From NCBI GenBank assembly GCA_964539805.1, contig CAZIKN010000003.1, forward strand, positions 1 through 64,000: a DNA stretch of 64,000 nucleotides. The letters are read 5' to 3'. The notes beneath the pieces are model-generated. The model saw only the letters and a program-made list of their open reading frames with translations, did no database searches and had not been told where the DNA came from. Each line of letters starts with the position of its first letter. Positions within the stretch are counted from its first letter, which is position 1. A program made the position numbers and the translations under genes. This stretch comes from M3007 sp964539805. GTDB taxonomy: Bacteria; Bacteroidota; Bacteroidia; Chitinophagales; Saprospiraceae. Of the stretch, positions 7,801 through 17,084 are shown piece after piece.

Positions 7801-9114
7801 ATGCACATGTTTCAAAAATACACGCTTATCCTGGCATTTTTTATTCCCTTTTCCCTTTATGCTCAACTCTATGTGGAAGGCATAACCGGCATTGAGCCTT
7901 TAAACCTTTGCGATTGCACTGTTGGCCCGCCCGTCACCACTGCCATATCTATTGGCATTGCTACTGGAACCAACCTAAACCCGTATTACATCTCCAATGA
8001 TACCATATATATGTACAATATAAATACTGGTGTCACCGTGCTCACGTCTGTGTTGCCATTTTATTCCAATAATCTGGTTTTCGGCCCTGATGGCCTGTTG
8101 TATTCCATCGGGGCCGAAAGCAGCGGATTACAATACCTTTATTCCATTAATCCTAATACCGGAGCGGTGACTAATCTGGGCGAAATCAATTCTTATTTCC
8201 CTTTGGGCGACCTTTTTTTCCTTAACGGGGAATTGTACTGCCTGGCAGGTGATTTAAACGGTATTCCCAGCATAATAAAAGTACCGCTCGGAAACCCAAA
8301 CAATGGCACCATATTGTTTTCATACCCCGATTGGGGAGGTTTTGTGGCCAGTGCTGTGGTCAATTTTAATGGCGTGCCTACGGTGATTATTGATGCTGGA
8401 TTTATACCGGATGGCAGCTTTGGGTTACACACCCTGAATATGAGTACCGGCGAGCTCACCATGCTCTGCCCGAATCTTACGGTAGGCGACCTCGCTGCCC
8501 CGCCCGGGCATTCCGTCAATTGTTGTATCAATGATGCCGGTACATTCTCCAGCACCGCCCTTGTCACCCTCTGCCAAAACGAAGCCGTGACGCTCGTACA
8601 CAATGGCGATGAGGAACTTGAGTCAAATTCAAGCCTCAGCTTCCTGCTTCTCAACAATAACCCGCCCGTGTTGCCCAACAATGTGTTGAGCACCTCTACC
8701 ACCCCTGCTTTTTCTTTTAATCCCAATACCATGACCACCAATACAACCTATTATATTGCAGCATTTGCTGCACCCACCAACAATGGCGTACCGCAGTGGA
8801 ATGCCAGTTGCACAGACCTCAGCCTCTTGGTGCCTGTAGTCTGGAAACCCGTGCCAACCGTACAATTGAGCGCGCCCCCTGCTGATCTTTGCCAAAATGG
8901 CTGCGTGCAGATCACCCTCCAGTTTACAGGTGACTTGCCCATTACTTTGGACTGGGCAACAACAAGCAACAATGGCCCTGTCACAGGTTCCTGGACGGCA
9001 TCCGCCACGCCCTCTAACTTTACCCTTTGCGCACCAGCGGGCAGCACATTTCCTGTAGGCAACCTCGCGCTGCAATGGACGGGTATCTCCAATTTGTTTT
9101 GTACCTGTGACTAA
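7801..9114 (+). CDS. Exported adhesin-like protein, probably a truncated N-terminal piece
   Basis: 437 residues with a signal peptide (ends FSLYAQ, residue 22). Residues 30-240 look like a propeller-type region with repeated 'LYSIN..TG..T.LG' strands; residues 260-430 look like the cysteine-containing Ig-like repeats (LCQNEAVTL, DLCQNGCVQI) of giant Saprospirales surface proteins. Such proteins normally continue for thousands of residues and end in a type IX sorting or gliding-associated tail; this one stops abruptly after LFCTCD, and a dispersed repeat follows at once. It is therefore likely a remnant. No enzymatic motif is visible. Confidence 0.6.
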   Translation: MHMFQKYTLILAFFIPFSLYAQLYVEGITGIEPLNLCDCTVGPPVTTAISIGIATGTNLNPYYISNDTIYMYNINTGVTVLTSVLPFYSNNLVFGPDGLLYSIGAESSGLQYLYSINPNTGAVTNLGEINSYFPLGDLFFLNGELYCLAGDLNGIPSIIKVPLGNPNNGTILFSYPDWGGFVASAVVNFNGVPTVIIDAGFIPDGSFGLHTLNMSTGELTMLCPNLTVGDLAAPPGHSVNCCINDAGTFSSTALVTLCQNEAVTLVHNGDEELESNSSLSFLLLNNNPPVLPNNVLSTSTTPAFSFNPNTMTTNTTYYIAAFAAPTNNGVPQWNASCTDLSLLVPVVWKPVPTVQLSAPPADLCQNGCVQITLQFTGDLPITLDWATTSNNGPVTGSWTASATPSNFTLCAPAGSTFPVGNLALQWTGISNLFCTCD

Positions 9115-9118
9115 GGAA

Positions 9119-9350
9119 ACGGGAAAAGATGGAAAACGGATGAAACGGATTGGAGCGGGTTTTTCCCGCAGATGTTTATTACCCGCAGATTTACGCAGAT
9201 TTTTTCGCAGATTGCGCAGATCGTGTAGTGCCTGTAACTTTCGCCAGGCCCGGCACCTTTAAAATCTGCGTCATCTGCGGGAAAATCCGCGCGATCTGCG
9301 GGGAAAAAGATGGAAACACGGATGAAACGGATCTGACGGATTGCTACGGA
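9119..9350. repeat. Dispersed intergenic repeat with GCAGAT/ATCTGC arms
   Basis: Fills most of the 319-bp gap after the truncated adhesin. Several CGCAGAT units (9166-9221) face ATCTGCG units (9263-9303), forming an imperfect inverted repeat. Outer borders carry direct copies of GATGGAAA(A/C)ACGGATGAAACGGAT (about 9127 and 9309). It resembles the ACGCAGATT-type dispersed elements seen in Bacteroidota intergenic DNA. No open frame of interest. Confidence 0.75.
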
Positions 9351-9375
9351 TGCCCTATGCGAGAAATTCATTTTT

Positions 9376-9413
9376 AAAAAAAAGAGCCACCCCATATCAT
9401 CACGGGATGGCTC
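9376..9413 (-). terminator. Rho-independent terminator of the subtilase gene
   Basis: Minus strand: GAGCCATCCC, 10-nt loop, GGGGTGGCTC, then a run of T. One mismatch in a 10-bp stem. Located 21 nt after the subtilase stop. Confidence 0.8.
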
Positions 9414-9433
9414 AAAATATTGTTTAACCAAAC

Positions 9434-12400
9434 TCACTGCACCACAACCCCAAACGACTGCAAACCATCCTCGGTTTGCACCTTTAGTTGGTACAGACCT
9501 TTCGGAAGGTTCAGGTTTTGGAATGTCAGAGTGCTTTGCTGCTCTGTTTTCAACTGAGTAGTCTGTGTGGTGATCAGTTTTCCGGCGGCATCCAAGAGAC
9601 TGACCAGAGCAGAGGCATTGATCTTGCTGTTCATAAGGACCGCAAAATCACCTGCTGTAGGGTTTGGCAGAATTTGAACGCCTACTCGGCCTTCCAGATC
9701 GCGCACATTGCTGGTCAGTGAAATGGTGTTGGTACGTACGGCTGTACTGCATTGATTGATGGATGACAGTCGAACCTGATAGGTGCCGGGGCCGGGGAAA
9801 GTATGCGTCGGCTCCTTTTCTGTGCTGCTTTGTCCATCTCCAAAATCCCAGAGATAACTGGTCGCATTGGCGCTTGAATTAACAAATTTCACGGTTAACC
9901 CGCTTGGAGGCAAACTTGAGAAATTGGCACTTGGCTGATTCAAAACCACCACTTTAAAAAATGCGGTGTCATTGCCTGCGGAATTTGACGCAATCAAGCG
10001 TATGTTTTTGGTGCCTGGTATAGTATAATTATAGTTTAGTGGTCCTACTCCCGTGGCCGTCGCCCCAATGCTGGATCCTGAACCCAAAGACCAGGTATAA
10101 GTGGTGGCTGGCTCCGGCTTGAGCACACTGATGCTGAATGCTACGGCACGGCAGAGCGTATCTGTTGCAGCATTGATGGCTGCAGTAGGCTTGGTGATAA
10201 TGAACGTTTTGATACCAATATTGTCTATGTATAGGTTGTTGCCATTGTCATTGACGGCACGGAAGCGTAGCAACAGTTTTTTGCCGGCATATTTGTTCAG
10301 ACCTACTGTTTCAGAACGCCATTTATACGCACTGTCCGGCACAAATTTATCCGTAAGGTTTTTGCCTAATGTGGATAAGCCTGTACCCCCCTGCTTCCAA
10401 ATCACATCGGGTTGGGCAGCAGTATTACAATCTGTAAAGGCTTCGATTACCAAGGAATCATTGGTGGCTGTAGTGAAACGGGCATAGGCGTAATCAAAGA
10501 TCAGCGCTGGATCACTGATGCTTTGAAGGTCAATTGGTCCGAGATAGGCCATGTCTTTTTCTCCGAGCCCATTATATTCATAGTTGTTCATGTACAATGC
10601 CCTGGTAGGTTTGTCATCCTTTCCGATCAGATTTAAGCCGTCGCTTAATTGCCAACTGGTCTTGTTATCTGGATTGGTTATTGCCCAGCCTTTGGGGAGG
10701 GTATTCTGAGCCTCAAAATCTTCCTTGAATTCTGTTGAAAACGCGCTGGACAAAATTGGCATTGTAGCGCGCAAAGTGTCATTATATGTTGCTATGTCGC
10801 CCGTAGCTGACACCCATATTTTAAGCTCAACACTGCCAGCGTTTGGCAAATTGGGCAATGTCGTAAAGGTATAATCTGTAAATGCGCCTACGTTTATATC
10901 CGGAAGCGGTTCTGTAACCGCGTTTTCATTATTGATTTGATAACTTACTGTTGCTCCGTTAAGCGGTAGTTTGCCTGAATTTGCTATACGAATCTTTATC
11001 GGTTTGGCATTGTTGTCGCAAAACGCTGTAATATCAGTACCCGGACCAAGCAGTGCTTGCGCAAAAGCGTCAGTTTGTTGAGGGCAGTTTAACAAGCCTC
11101 CTGCATAGTTTCGGGCATTGGTGCGTCGGCCTTTCAGGCCATCCTTACGACTGGCTCCAATAGCATACCAAAAGCTGTTAAGGGGGCTTCCTTTTAATTT
11201 TATCGTTAGCGAAGAATCGCCAGGTGCGGAAGTGCCGACACCTTCCATGTATTTTTCACCCAACATATAAATTGTGGCACCGATGGAGTCAGCAACAGAT
11301 TTCCAAGCAAACGTAATGGAGTCTGGACAAACTTTTGCTACACGCAGTGCCTCCGGAACATTAACTATAGACATGGGAAAGTCAGAAGTATCACGACGGG
11401 TGCCGCGAGTAATAAAAAAACGTACCTGGCTGCTAACCGTTGTGGGGACCGTCCAGTCGAACCATCTTTTTTCACCCGTAACCTGTGTAACGGGCAAAAA
11501 TGTAGCCCCGTTATCTAAGCTGTATCGGAGGGTAAAATTACCCGTATTGCCATGTGCATCCCAAAAAACACGTTCTTTGGTTCCAGGAACCAAGGATTGA
11601 CCGCCATCGGGATAAACAATTTTGAGGCGATCATCATGGAATTCCCATACCAAGAAAAAGGCTTGTGGGCCAAAAGGAACGGCGGTGCCTTTTACTTTAA
11701 TTGTGTAGGTGCCTGCTGCTGGTTTGTCAATGACCACTTGCTCGTGATTATTGAGAGAATCGCGACCACGGGTAGCGGGAGCATCAAGATTGGTCACATC
11801 AGGAGTTGGGTCCAGCAGCCAAGGCAGATTTACTGTGCCATTGGGCCCTGTTACAGTAAGGTCCAAATCGTTAACGAGGGCGGTTTTAGCCAATTCCTCG
11901 GCAGGAGGATCCGCCCAAACAATCATAAAACGGGCCTGTTCAGTCAAATTGGGCACAGTTATGGTGAATGTCGTTTCTTTTCCAGCATCCACACTGCTTT
12001 CCTTGTAACGGCCCAACTCAAGGGTTCTGAACGCACGCCAGGTATTGACATGCCCGTAGCCAAATTTGAAATCAGGACCGGCATTGCCGAGATCATTTGC
12101 TGTATTCAATATGCAAGCCTTTAGCAGTGTGGCATTGGGCAATTCATTGTTGTTCAGCGATTTATACGCGTGGGTCAATTGTGTCAAGCAACCTGCAATA
12201 CCAGGCGCGGCTGCTGATGTACCACCAAAGGAAATATTTGTGTTATTGGGTGCAGCCGACGCCTGGTTTTGCCCGTGCGCTGCAATCTCTGGCTTCAAAC
12301 GGCCATCATTCATCGGGCCACGGCTTGACGACTCAACGATTGTAATATCCGCATAAAGGTTGGCCGTAGCGATTGAGTTTTTGGAAGCCTTGTGCCCGCC

Positions 12401-13546
12401 CGTAATATTGCCCCATTGATTGCCGGCACCATACCCACAATCCGTATTGTTTGCATTGCCTGCAGAAAACACGTGCATAAGGGTTTTATTTTCAAATAAT
12501 TGTTGATCAACCGTTTGTGCAGCAAGTGTGTATCCTAAATTGCACCCGTTAGAGTACGAAGTATTGGTAATGGTAACTCCTTTTTCCTTGTGTAAAGGCA
12601 AGGTCGGCCCTTGAAAATCCGCCTGATAGTCAACCACATAGATCAAAGCCCCGGGAGCCATGCCCTTTACTTCGGGATCCAGATTGCCCGCACCACTGAA
12701 TACACCCCCTACCCCATCACCGTGATCACCAAGCAGAGGGTCAGTCTTGGCATAATCGTTAATTAGGCGACCTTGAAAGTCAATATGCGGGCCGACCTGA
12801 CCATCATCACGAACCATAATGTTCACGCCTTCTCCATTAAAACGGCGGCCCAGCTCGGAATCTGAATCCAACAAAGAGGAGCGATGCATAGCCCGGCCTT
12901 TGGTATCATCAGGCACACTTGGGGCATCAACCAATTCCATATATTTCACAAAAGGCCGTGCCGCCAATTCCATTAGTCGGTTCTCGGGGATACGAAGGTG
13001 GAGGAAGCCATTTTGGTTGCCTTCTTCGACCACGCGAAAACCCAATTCACGACATTTTTCTGCACTTTCTGCAATACTTATGTGCGGGTAAGATTGTATG
13101 TTGATATCCACGTGATCTCCTCTGACGGCCCAATCGCCCCAAGGTTTTTCCCGAAGGCTGCGGGCCATTTTCCATTCCGGTTTTACGGCCACTATGCTTC
13201 TTGTGCCTATTTTGGCCAAATCTGACCAGGAAAATCCGTCGGGCAAACCCACAAGATATGCCCCATCATGAACGTATGAATAGAAGCGCACACCCTGCTG
13301 CTCTAAGCTTGCCCGTAAATTGGCATCCGGGATTTGAGCACATTGGATGTAGCGCATGGTATAGCCATTTTCAAATGCAACATCTTCTGCATATTGCATT
13401 TGATTGGCTAATTGTATGTTTTCTGGAAATCGTTCGGTGCCCCATTCAAAATAAATGGGTTTTGATTGTTGCGCTACAAGGGAGAGGCCTGTAAGCAAAC
13501 ACAACAGAATTGGTGTAATGGTGCGGTAAAAATTTTTCATATACAA
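9434..13546 (-). CDS. Secreted subtilisin-like (S8) protease with PKD domain and type IX sorting tail
   Basis: 1370 residues. Signal peptide ends near LVAQQ (26; the second Met at residue 3 is an equal start). The S8 domain spans about 235-510, with Asp247 (RDDG), His275 (GDHGDGVGG), oxyanion Asn364 (SAGNAN) and Ser444 (GGTSAAAPG). Next come a P-domain-like beta region (about 515-635), Ig/CARDB-like domains (about 640-930), a MAM-like region with paired DF..tlP..W (about 935-1120), a PKD domain (YLWDFGDGQS, about 1240), and a sorting tail (VQILPNPTAGDF to GVVVQ) that directs export and surface attachment by type IX secretion. A degradative protease is likely. Confidence 0.92.
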   Translation of the reverse strand: MYMKNFYRTITPILLCLLTGLSLVAQQSKPIYFEWGTERFPENIQLANQMQYAEDVAFENGYTMRYIQCAQIPDANLRASLEQQGVRFYSYVHDGAYLVGLPDGFSWSDLAKIGTRSIVAVKPEWKMARSLREKPWGDWAVRGDHVDINIQSYPHISIAESAEKCRELGFRVVEEGNQNGFLHLRIPENRLMELAARPFVKYMELVDAPSVPDDTKGRAMHRSSLLDSDSELGRRFNGEGVNIMVRDDGQVGPHIDFQGRLINDYAKTDPLLGDHGDGVGGVFSGAGNLDPEVKGMAPGALIYVVDYQADFQGPTLPLHKEKGVTITNTSYSNGCNLGYTLAAQTVDQQLFENKTLMHVFSAGNANNTDCGYGAGNQWGNITGGHKASKNSIATANLYADITIVESSSRGPMNDGRLKPEIAAHGQNQASAAPNNTNISFGGTSAAAPGIAGCLTQLTHAYKSLNNNELPNATLLKACILNTANDLGNAGPDFKFGYGHVNTWRAFRTLELGRYKESSVDAGKETTFTITVPNLTEQARFMIVWADPPAEELAKTALVNDLDLTVTGPNGTVNLPWLLDPTPDVTNLDAPATRGRDSLNNHEQVVIDKPAAGTYTIKVKGTAVPFGPQAFFLVWEFHDDRLKIVYPDGGQSLVPGTKERVFWDAHGNTGNFTLRYSLDNGATFLPVTQVTGEKRWFDWTVPTTVSSQVRFFITRGTRRDTSDFPMSIVNVPEALRVAKVCPDSITFAWKSVADSIGATIYMLGEKYMEGVGTSAPGDSSLTIKLKGSPLNSFWYAIGASRKDGLKGRRTNARNYAGGLLNCPQQTDAFAQALLGPGTDITAFCDNNAKPIKIRIANSGKLPLNGATVSYQINNENAVTEPLPDINVGAFTDYTFTTLPNLPNAGSVELKIWVSATGDIATYNDTLRATMPILSSAFSTEFKEDFEAQNTLPKGWAITNPDNKTSWQLSDGLNLIGKDDKPTRALYMNNYEYNGLGEKDMAYLGPIDLQSISDPALIFDYAYARFTTATNDSLVIEAFTDCNTAAQPDVIWKQGGTGLSTLGKNLTDKFVPDSAYKWRSETVGLNKYAGKKLLLRFRAVNDNGNNLYIDNIGIKTFIITKPTAAINAATDTLCRAVAFSISVLKPEPATTYTWSLGSGSSIGATATGVGPLNYNYTIPGTKNIRLIASNSAGNDTAFFKVVVLNQPSANFSSLPPSGLTVKFVNSSANATSYLWDFGDGQSSTEKEPTHTFPGPGTYQVRLSSINQCSTAVRTNTISLTSNVRDLEGRVGVQILPNPTAGDFAVLMNSKINASALVSLLDAAGKLITTQTTQLKTEQQSTLTFQNLNLPKGLYQLKVQTEDGLQSFGVVVQ

Positions 13547-13572
13547 TAGAAAAGTTTTGAAGTTGCGAAGCT

Positions 13573-13580
13573 CAAAAGTA
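13573..13580 (-). promoter_or_regulatory. -7 box of the subtilase gene
   Basis: Minus strand TACTTTTG, 26 nt upstream of the ATG at 13546; matches TAnnTTTG. Confidence 0.45.
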
Positions 13581-13735
13581 GATTAGTTTGGCGTTTGTTG
13601 AATAGAACAATTCATAATATTGATAATTTGTGTCATTTTTTTTTCGTATTCATCATCGTTCTCGATCTAAGCGCTGCAACCTTAATGTGGAGCCTGTTGT
13701 CATTTAAGCGTTGTATTAAAATATAGTTTTCTGTT

Positions 13736-14365
13736 ATGCAAAAAAACCTTTTCATCCTTTTTTCTTTTATTGTATTGTCATTCAATGTGTTAGCCCAAGG
13801 CTCTACCGTAACCCGAAGCCTTCCCGCTTTTGACGAGTTGTACATTTCGGGAGGCTATGACGTGGTAGAGTTAAAGCAGGGCGACACTGAAATGGTCGTT
13901 TTGGAAGTTAGCGGCATTGACCCGGACAACATCATCACCGAAGTGAAAAATGGAAAATTGGAAATCAAAAACAAGCGCGGCACCTACCGAAATTTTAGGG
14001 CCCGGATGACGGTAACATTCAAAAACATACAATCCATTAAAAACAGCGGCTCTACGGATGTAAAAGCGCTTAGCAATCTGAAGGCCAACAGCTTTTCGCT
14101 TTCAAGCAGCGGTTCAGGTGATTTTTCAGGCAGTTTCGAGGTCAAGGATTTGAGTGTATCCATATCGGGGAGCAGTGACATGAAACTTAGTGGCAATGCT
14201 GAAAATCAGAAAATAGCCATCAGTGGATCTGGTGACGTGGATGCCAAGGAATTAAAAGGTGCATCGGCAAGTGTAAGCATCAGTGGATCAGGTGACGTCC
14301 GTTTGGGTGTGAAGGGACAAATCAGCACAACGGTGTCAGGCTCTGGCAGAGTAACAAACGATTAA
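13736..14365 (+). CDS. Head-GIN (DUF2807) exported protein
   Basis: 209 residues with a signal peptide ending VLAQG. The body is a repetitive beta-helix: residues 28-100 carry FDELYISGGYDVVELKQG, typical for the head of DUF2807/GIN proteins, and later repeats of the form S[IG]SGSGD(V/F) occur at about 120, 140, 160 and 183. Such proteins are common in Bacteroidota envelopes and may act as adhesins; no enzymatic residues are known. Single-gene unit with a strong terminator 59 nt after the stop. Confidence 0.85.
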   Translation: MQKNLFILFSFIVLSFNVLAQGSTVTRSLPAFDELYISGGYDVVELKQGDTEMVVLEVSGIDPDNIITEVKNGKLEIKNKRGTYRNFRARMTVTFKNIQSIKNSGSTDVKALSNLKANSFSLSSSGSGDFSGSFEVKDLSVSISGSSDMKLSGNAENQKIAISGSGDVDAKELKGASASVSISGSGDVRLGVKGQISTTVSGSGRVTND

Positions 14366-14423
14366 GAAAAAGCAACAAAAAACCGGAAAACAACAAGAAT
14401 TTTGCGTTTGTAGTCCAATTTCG

Positions 14424-14456
14424 GGGGTGGCGTCTTAGGATGTCGCCCCTTTTTTA
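14424..14456 (+). terminator. Rho-independent terminator after the DUF2807 gene
   Basis: 11-bp stem GGGGTGGCGTC / GATGTCGCCCC (three G-U pairs), 4-nt loop TTAG, then six T. Sits between convergent genes. Confidence 0.85.
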
Positions 14457-14471
14457 TGTACAAGGGCAATT

Positions 14472-15092
14472 TTAGAACAAGCCGTGCAATTGAGCCTGTA
14501 CCATCTGAAAAACCTTGGCTGTATCCTCGGGTTTATTTTGGAAATCAAGGTTGTCAACATTGATCACCAACAATTTGCCTTCGTGGTAGTTGTTGATCCA
14601 GTTGTCATACCGTTCGTTAAGCCGCTTCAGGTAATCAATACTGATACTACCTTCATAATCACGACCTCGCATTTGGATGTGTTCCACTAAAGTTGGAATA
14701 CTTGCTTTCAGGTATATCAGGAGATCGGGAGGCCTGATTTGGGACACAATGGATTGAAACAAAGTGAGGTAGTTTTCAAAATCGCGACGTTCCATCAAGC
14801 CCATATCCGCTAAGTTGGGCGCAAAAATAAAGGCGTCCTCAAAAATGGTTCTATCCTGTATTACGGTTCTGTTACCCTGTAAAATTTTCAGCACCTGCTG
14901 ATAACGACTGGACAGAAAAAAGACCTGAAGGTTGAAAGACCAACGTTTCATGTCCAAATAAAAATCGGATAGATAGGGGTTATTTGCGGCATCTTCATAG
15001 TGTACATCCCATCCAAATTGGCGGGCTAACATTTCACAAAGTGTGGTTTTTCCCGCACCAATGTTGCCCGCGAGGGCAACATGCTTGATCAT
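14472..15092 (-). CDS. Deoxynucleoside kinase
   Basis: 206 residues from the ATG at 15092; an upstream ATG at 15122 would add ten residues, but MIKHVALAGNIGAGKTT aligns best with the family. P-loop GNIGAGKTT at 9-17; IQDRTIFED carries the DR(S/T) motif with the base-binding residues; RGRDYEGSISIDYLKRLNERY is the lid/Arg region. The fold is that of dGuo/dAdo kinases, which phosphorylate deoxynucleosides for salvage in the cytosol. Substrate preference cannot be fixed from sequence. A thymidine kinase of the other fold is encoded at 50.5 kb. Confidence 0.88.
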   Translation of the reverse strand: MIKHVALAGNIGAGKTTLCEMLARQFGWDVHYEDAANNPYLSDFYLDMKRWSFNLQVFFLSSRYQQVLKILQGNRTVIQDRTIFEDAFIFAPNLADMGLMERRDFENYLTLFQSIVSQIRPPDLLIYLKASIPTLVEHIQMRGRDYEGSISIDYLKRLNERYDNWINNYHEGKLLVINVDNLDFQNKPEDTAKVFQMVQAQLHGLF

Positions 15093-15271
15093 TGGGCGCT
15101 CTGTAGGCAGGCCGGTAGTCATAGGTATGTTTTGGTCAGTAAAAATTGAAGCCGCGAAGAAACGGAAATTAAATTATTCAATGGGCCGATTTTGTCCCAA
15201 AAAATTCAGGTGGTCTTGATTATTTTTAAAAAACCTAATTTTAATAAAAACATAATTTCGCCAGAGCTGTT

Positions 15272-15279
15272 TACCTTTG
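15272..15279 (+). promoter_or_regulatory. -7 box of the isc operon
   Basis: TACCTTTG, exact TAnnTTTG match, 26 nt before the iscS ATG. No clear -33 box at the ideal distance. Confidence 0.5.
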
Positions 15280-15305
15280 CGGAATAAATCTAAATAACAA
15301 TAAGC

Positions 15306-16526
15306 ATGAGCGATCGCAAACTGATATATCTGGACAATAATGCAACTACCCCTTGTGATCCACGGGTGGTAGAAGCAATGATCCCGTATTTTTATGAAAA
15401 ACACGGCAATGCGGCCAGTCGCAGCCATCAATTCGGTTGGGAAGCAGAAGATGCTGTTGATTATGCCCGCGAACAGATTGCAGCCTTGTTACAGGCCGAA
15501 GACAAGGAAATCATCTTCACTTCTGGCGCTACGGAAAGCAACAACCTTGCCCTGAAAGGTGTTTTTGAAATGTATGCCAAAAAGGGCAACCACATCATTA
15601 CCGTAAAAACAGAGCATAAGGCTATCCTGGACACCTGCAAGCACCTGGAAAAACAAGGCGCCGAAATTACTTACCTCGATGTCCAGGAAGATGGCCTGAT
15701 TGATCTTCACAACTTAGAAGCCGCTATCAGGCCAACTACCATTTTAGTAAGTGTAATGTGGGCCAACAATGAGACCGGAGTGATCCAGCCCATGCGTGAG
15801 ATTGCAATAATTTGCGAAAAGCATGGCGTATTATTCCATTCAGATGCTACCCAGGCCGTTGGCAAAATACCAACGCTACCCCGCGAAACCGGTGTACACC
15901 TCATGTCTTTTACCTCCCATAAAATGTATGGACCAAAAGGCGTTGGCGCGCTCTACGTAAGCCGCAAGAACCCTCGGGTAAAGGTAACTGCACAAATGGA
16001 CGGCGGCGGACACGAACGCGGTATGCGCTCAGGCACCCTCAATGTTCCCGGCATTGTAGGCTTTGGCAAGGCTGCTGAAATAGCCCGCTTGGAAATGGCC
16101 CAAGACGCTGAAAGATTGAGCAAGCTCCGTGATCATTTAGAACAATCCCTTATCGCGTTGGAGGAAACCAAGGTAAACGGCAATGTAAACCACCGTATGC
16201 CCCATGTTAGCAATATATCCTTCAAACACGTTGAGGGTGAAGGGCTTATGATGACTTTTAATCAAAATATTGCAGTGTCATCAGGATCTGCCTGTACTTC
16301 TGCTTCATTGGAGCCCAGTTATGTTTTGGTAGGCATGGGCCTCGGTGATGATCTTGCACATTCCAGTATTCGTTTCTCTCTTGGTCGCTTTACCACCCAG
16401 GAAGATGTTGATTTCGCCATTAAGGCCGTCGCCCAAGGCGTAAATCACATGCGTGAACTCAGCCCCATCTGGGAAATGTATCAAGAAGGCGTTGATTTGA
16501 CGAAAATTGAGTGGGCAGCGCATTGA
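15306..16526 (+). CDS. iscS: Cysteine desulfurase IscS
   Basis: 406 residues. PLP enzyme that takes sulfur from cysteine and passes it to IscU as a persulfide. His104 (TEHKA), the PLP lysine Lys206 (SFTSHKMYGPKG) and the mobile-loop Cys330 (SSGSACTSAS) are present. The C-terminal EGVDLTKIEW matches IscS rather than SufS or NifS and is the IscU-docking tail. First gene of iscS-iscU-iscA. No IscR gene is in the window, so regulation of Fe-S assembly is not visible here. Confidence 0.96.
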   Translation: MSDRKLIYLDNNATTPCDPRVVEAMIPYFYEKHGNAASRSHQFGWEAEDAVDYAREQIAALLQAEDKEIIFTSGATESNNLALKGVFEMYAKKGNHIITVKTEHKAILDTCKHLEKQGAEITYLDVQEDGLIDLHNLEAAIRPTTILVSVMWANNETGVIQPMREIAIICEKHGVLFHSDATQAVGKIPTLPRETGVHLMSFTSHKMYGPKGVGALYVSRKNPRVKVTAQMDGGGHERGMRSGTLNVPGIVGFGKAAEIARLEMAQDAERLSKLRDHLEQSLIALEETKVNGNVNHRMPHVSNISFKHVEGEGLMMTFNQNIAVSSGSACTSASLEPSYVLVGMGLGDDLAHSSIRFSLGRFTTQEDVDFAIKAVAQGVNHMRELSPIWEMYQEGVDLTKIEWAAH

Positions 16527-16561
16527 TTGTTGATTTGATTTTTTGTTGATATGTTGATTCG
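16523..16561 (+). repeat. TTGAT-rich short tandem repeat between iscS and iscU
   Basis: Five TTGAT units in 39 nt (TTGATTGTTGATTTGATT, then TTGTTGATATGTTGATTCG), starting within the last codons of iscS. Resembles the TTGATTTG-type spacer repeats common in Bacteroidota intergenic DNA. Confidence 0.6.
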
Positions 16562-16615
16562 AATCCAACGCAACATTTCAACTACATAATACTTCACAAC
16601 TCATCCCTATATACA

Positions 16616-17029
16616 ATGGCTTATTCAGAAAAAGTACTCGAACATTTCAAAAACCCTCGCAACGTTGGTTCTTTGAACAAAGATGCCAAAAATGTTGGCA
16701 CAGGACTCGTGGGCGCCCCGGAATGTGGCGACGTCATGCGTCTTCAAATAGAAGTAGATGAAGCTTCCGGCGTTATCCGTGATGCCAAATTCAAAACATT
16801 TGGCTGCGGTTCAGCCATCGCATCATCATCATTGGCCACCGAATGGCTCAAAGGGAAATCTTTGGACGAGGCCGCCAAAATTGACAATATGGACATTGTA
16901 GAAGAACTGGCCCTCCCGCCGGTAAAAATTCACTGCTCCGTTTTGGCAGAAGACGCTATTAAAGCAGCGATCAATGACTATCGTGTAAAAAATGGCTTCG
17001 TGGTGGAAAATGAGCACGCAGTAGCCTAA
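16616..17029 (+). CDS. iscU: Fe-S cluster scaffold IscU
   Basis: 137 residues. The three cluster ligands Cys37 (PECGD, with Asp39), Cys64 (FGCGSA) and Cys107 (HCSVLAED) are all present, as is His106. LPPVK at 100-104 is the site recognised by the HscA chaperone, whose gene lies at 53.7 kb in this window. IscU receives sulfur from IscS and iron, assembles a [2Fe-2S] cluster and hands it on. Placed 89 nt after iscS and 55 nt before iscA, consistent with one operon. Confidence 0.96.
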   Translation: MAYSEKVLEHFKNPRNVGSLNKDAKNVGTGLVGAPECGDVMRLQIEVDEASGVIRDAKFKTFGCGSAIASSSLATEWLKGKSLDEAAKIDNMDIVEELALPPVKIHCSVLAEDAIKAAINDYRVKNGFVVENEHAVA

Positions 17030-17084
17030 TACTCATGCTCCCAATCAAGGAACAATTATTTGCATTGATCAAACAACAGGAACA

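Noticed and set aside
8193..8741. 182-codon minus-strand frame opposite the adhesin-like fragment
   Set aside because: No family signal; the plus strand has a signal peptide and Ig-like repeats.
11552..12124. 190-codon open frame on the plus strand inside the subtilase gene
   Set aside because: Antisense shadow of a strongly supported protease; no domain, no signal, and codon pattern follows the opposite strand.
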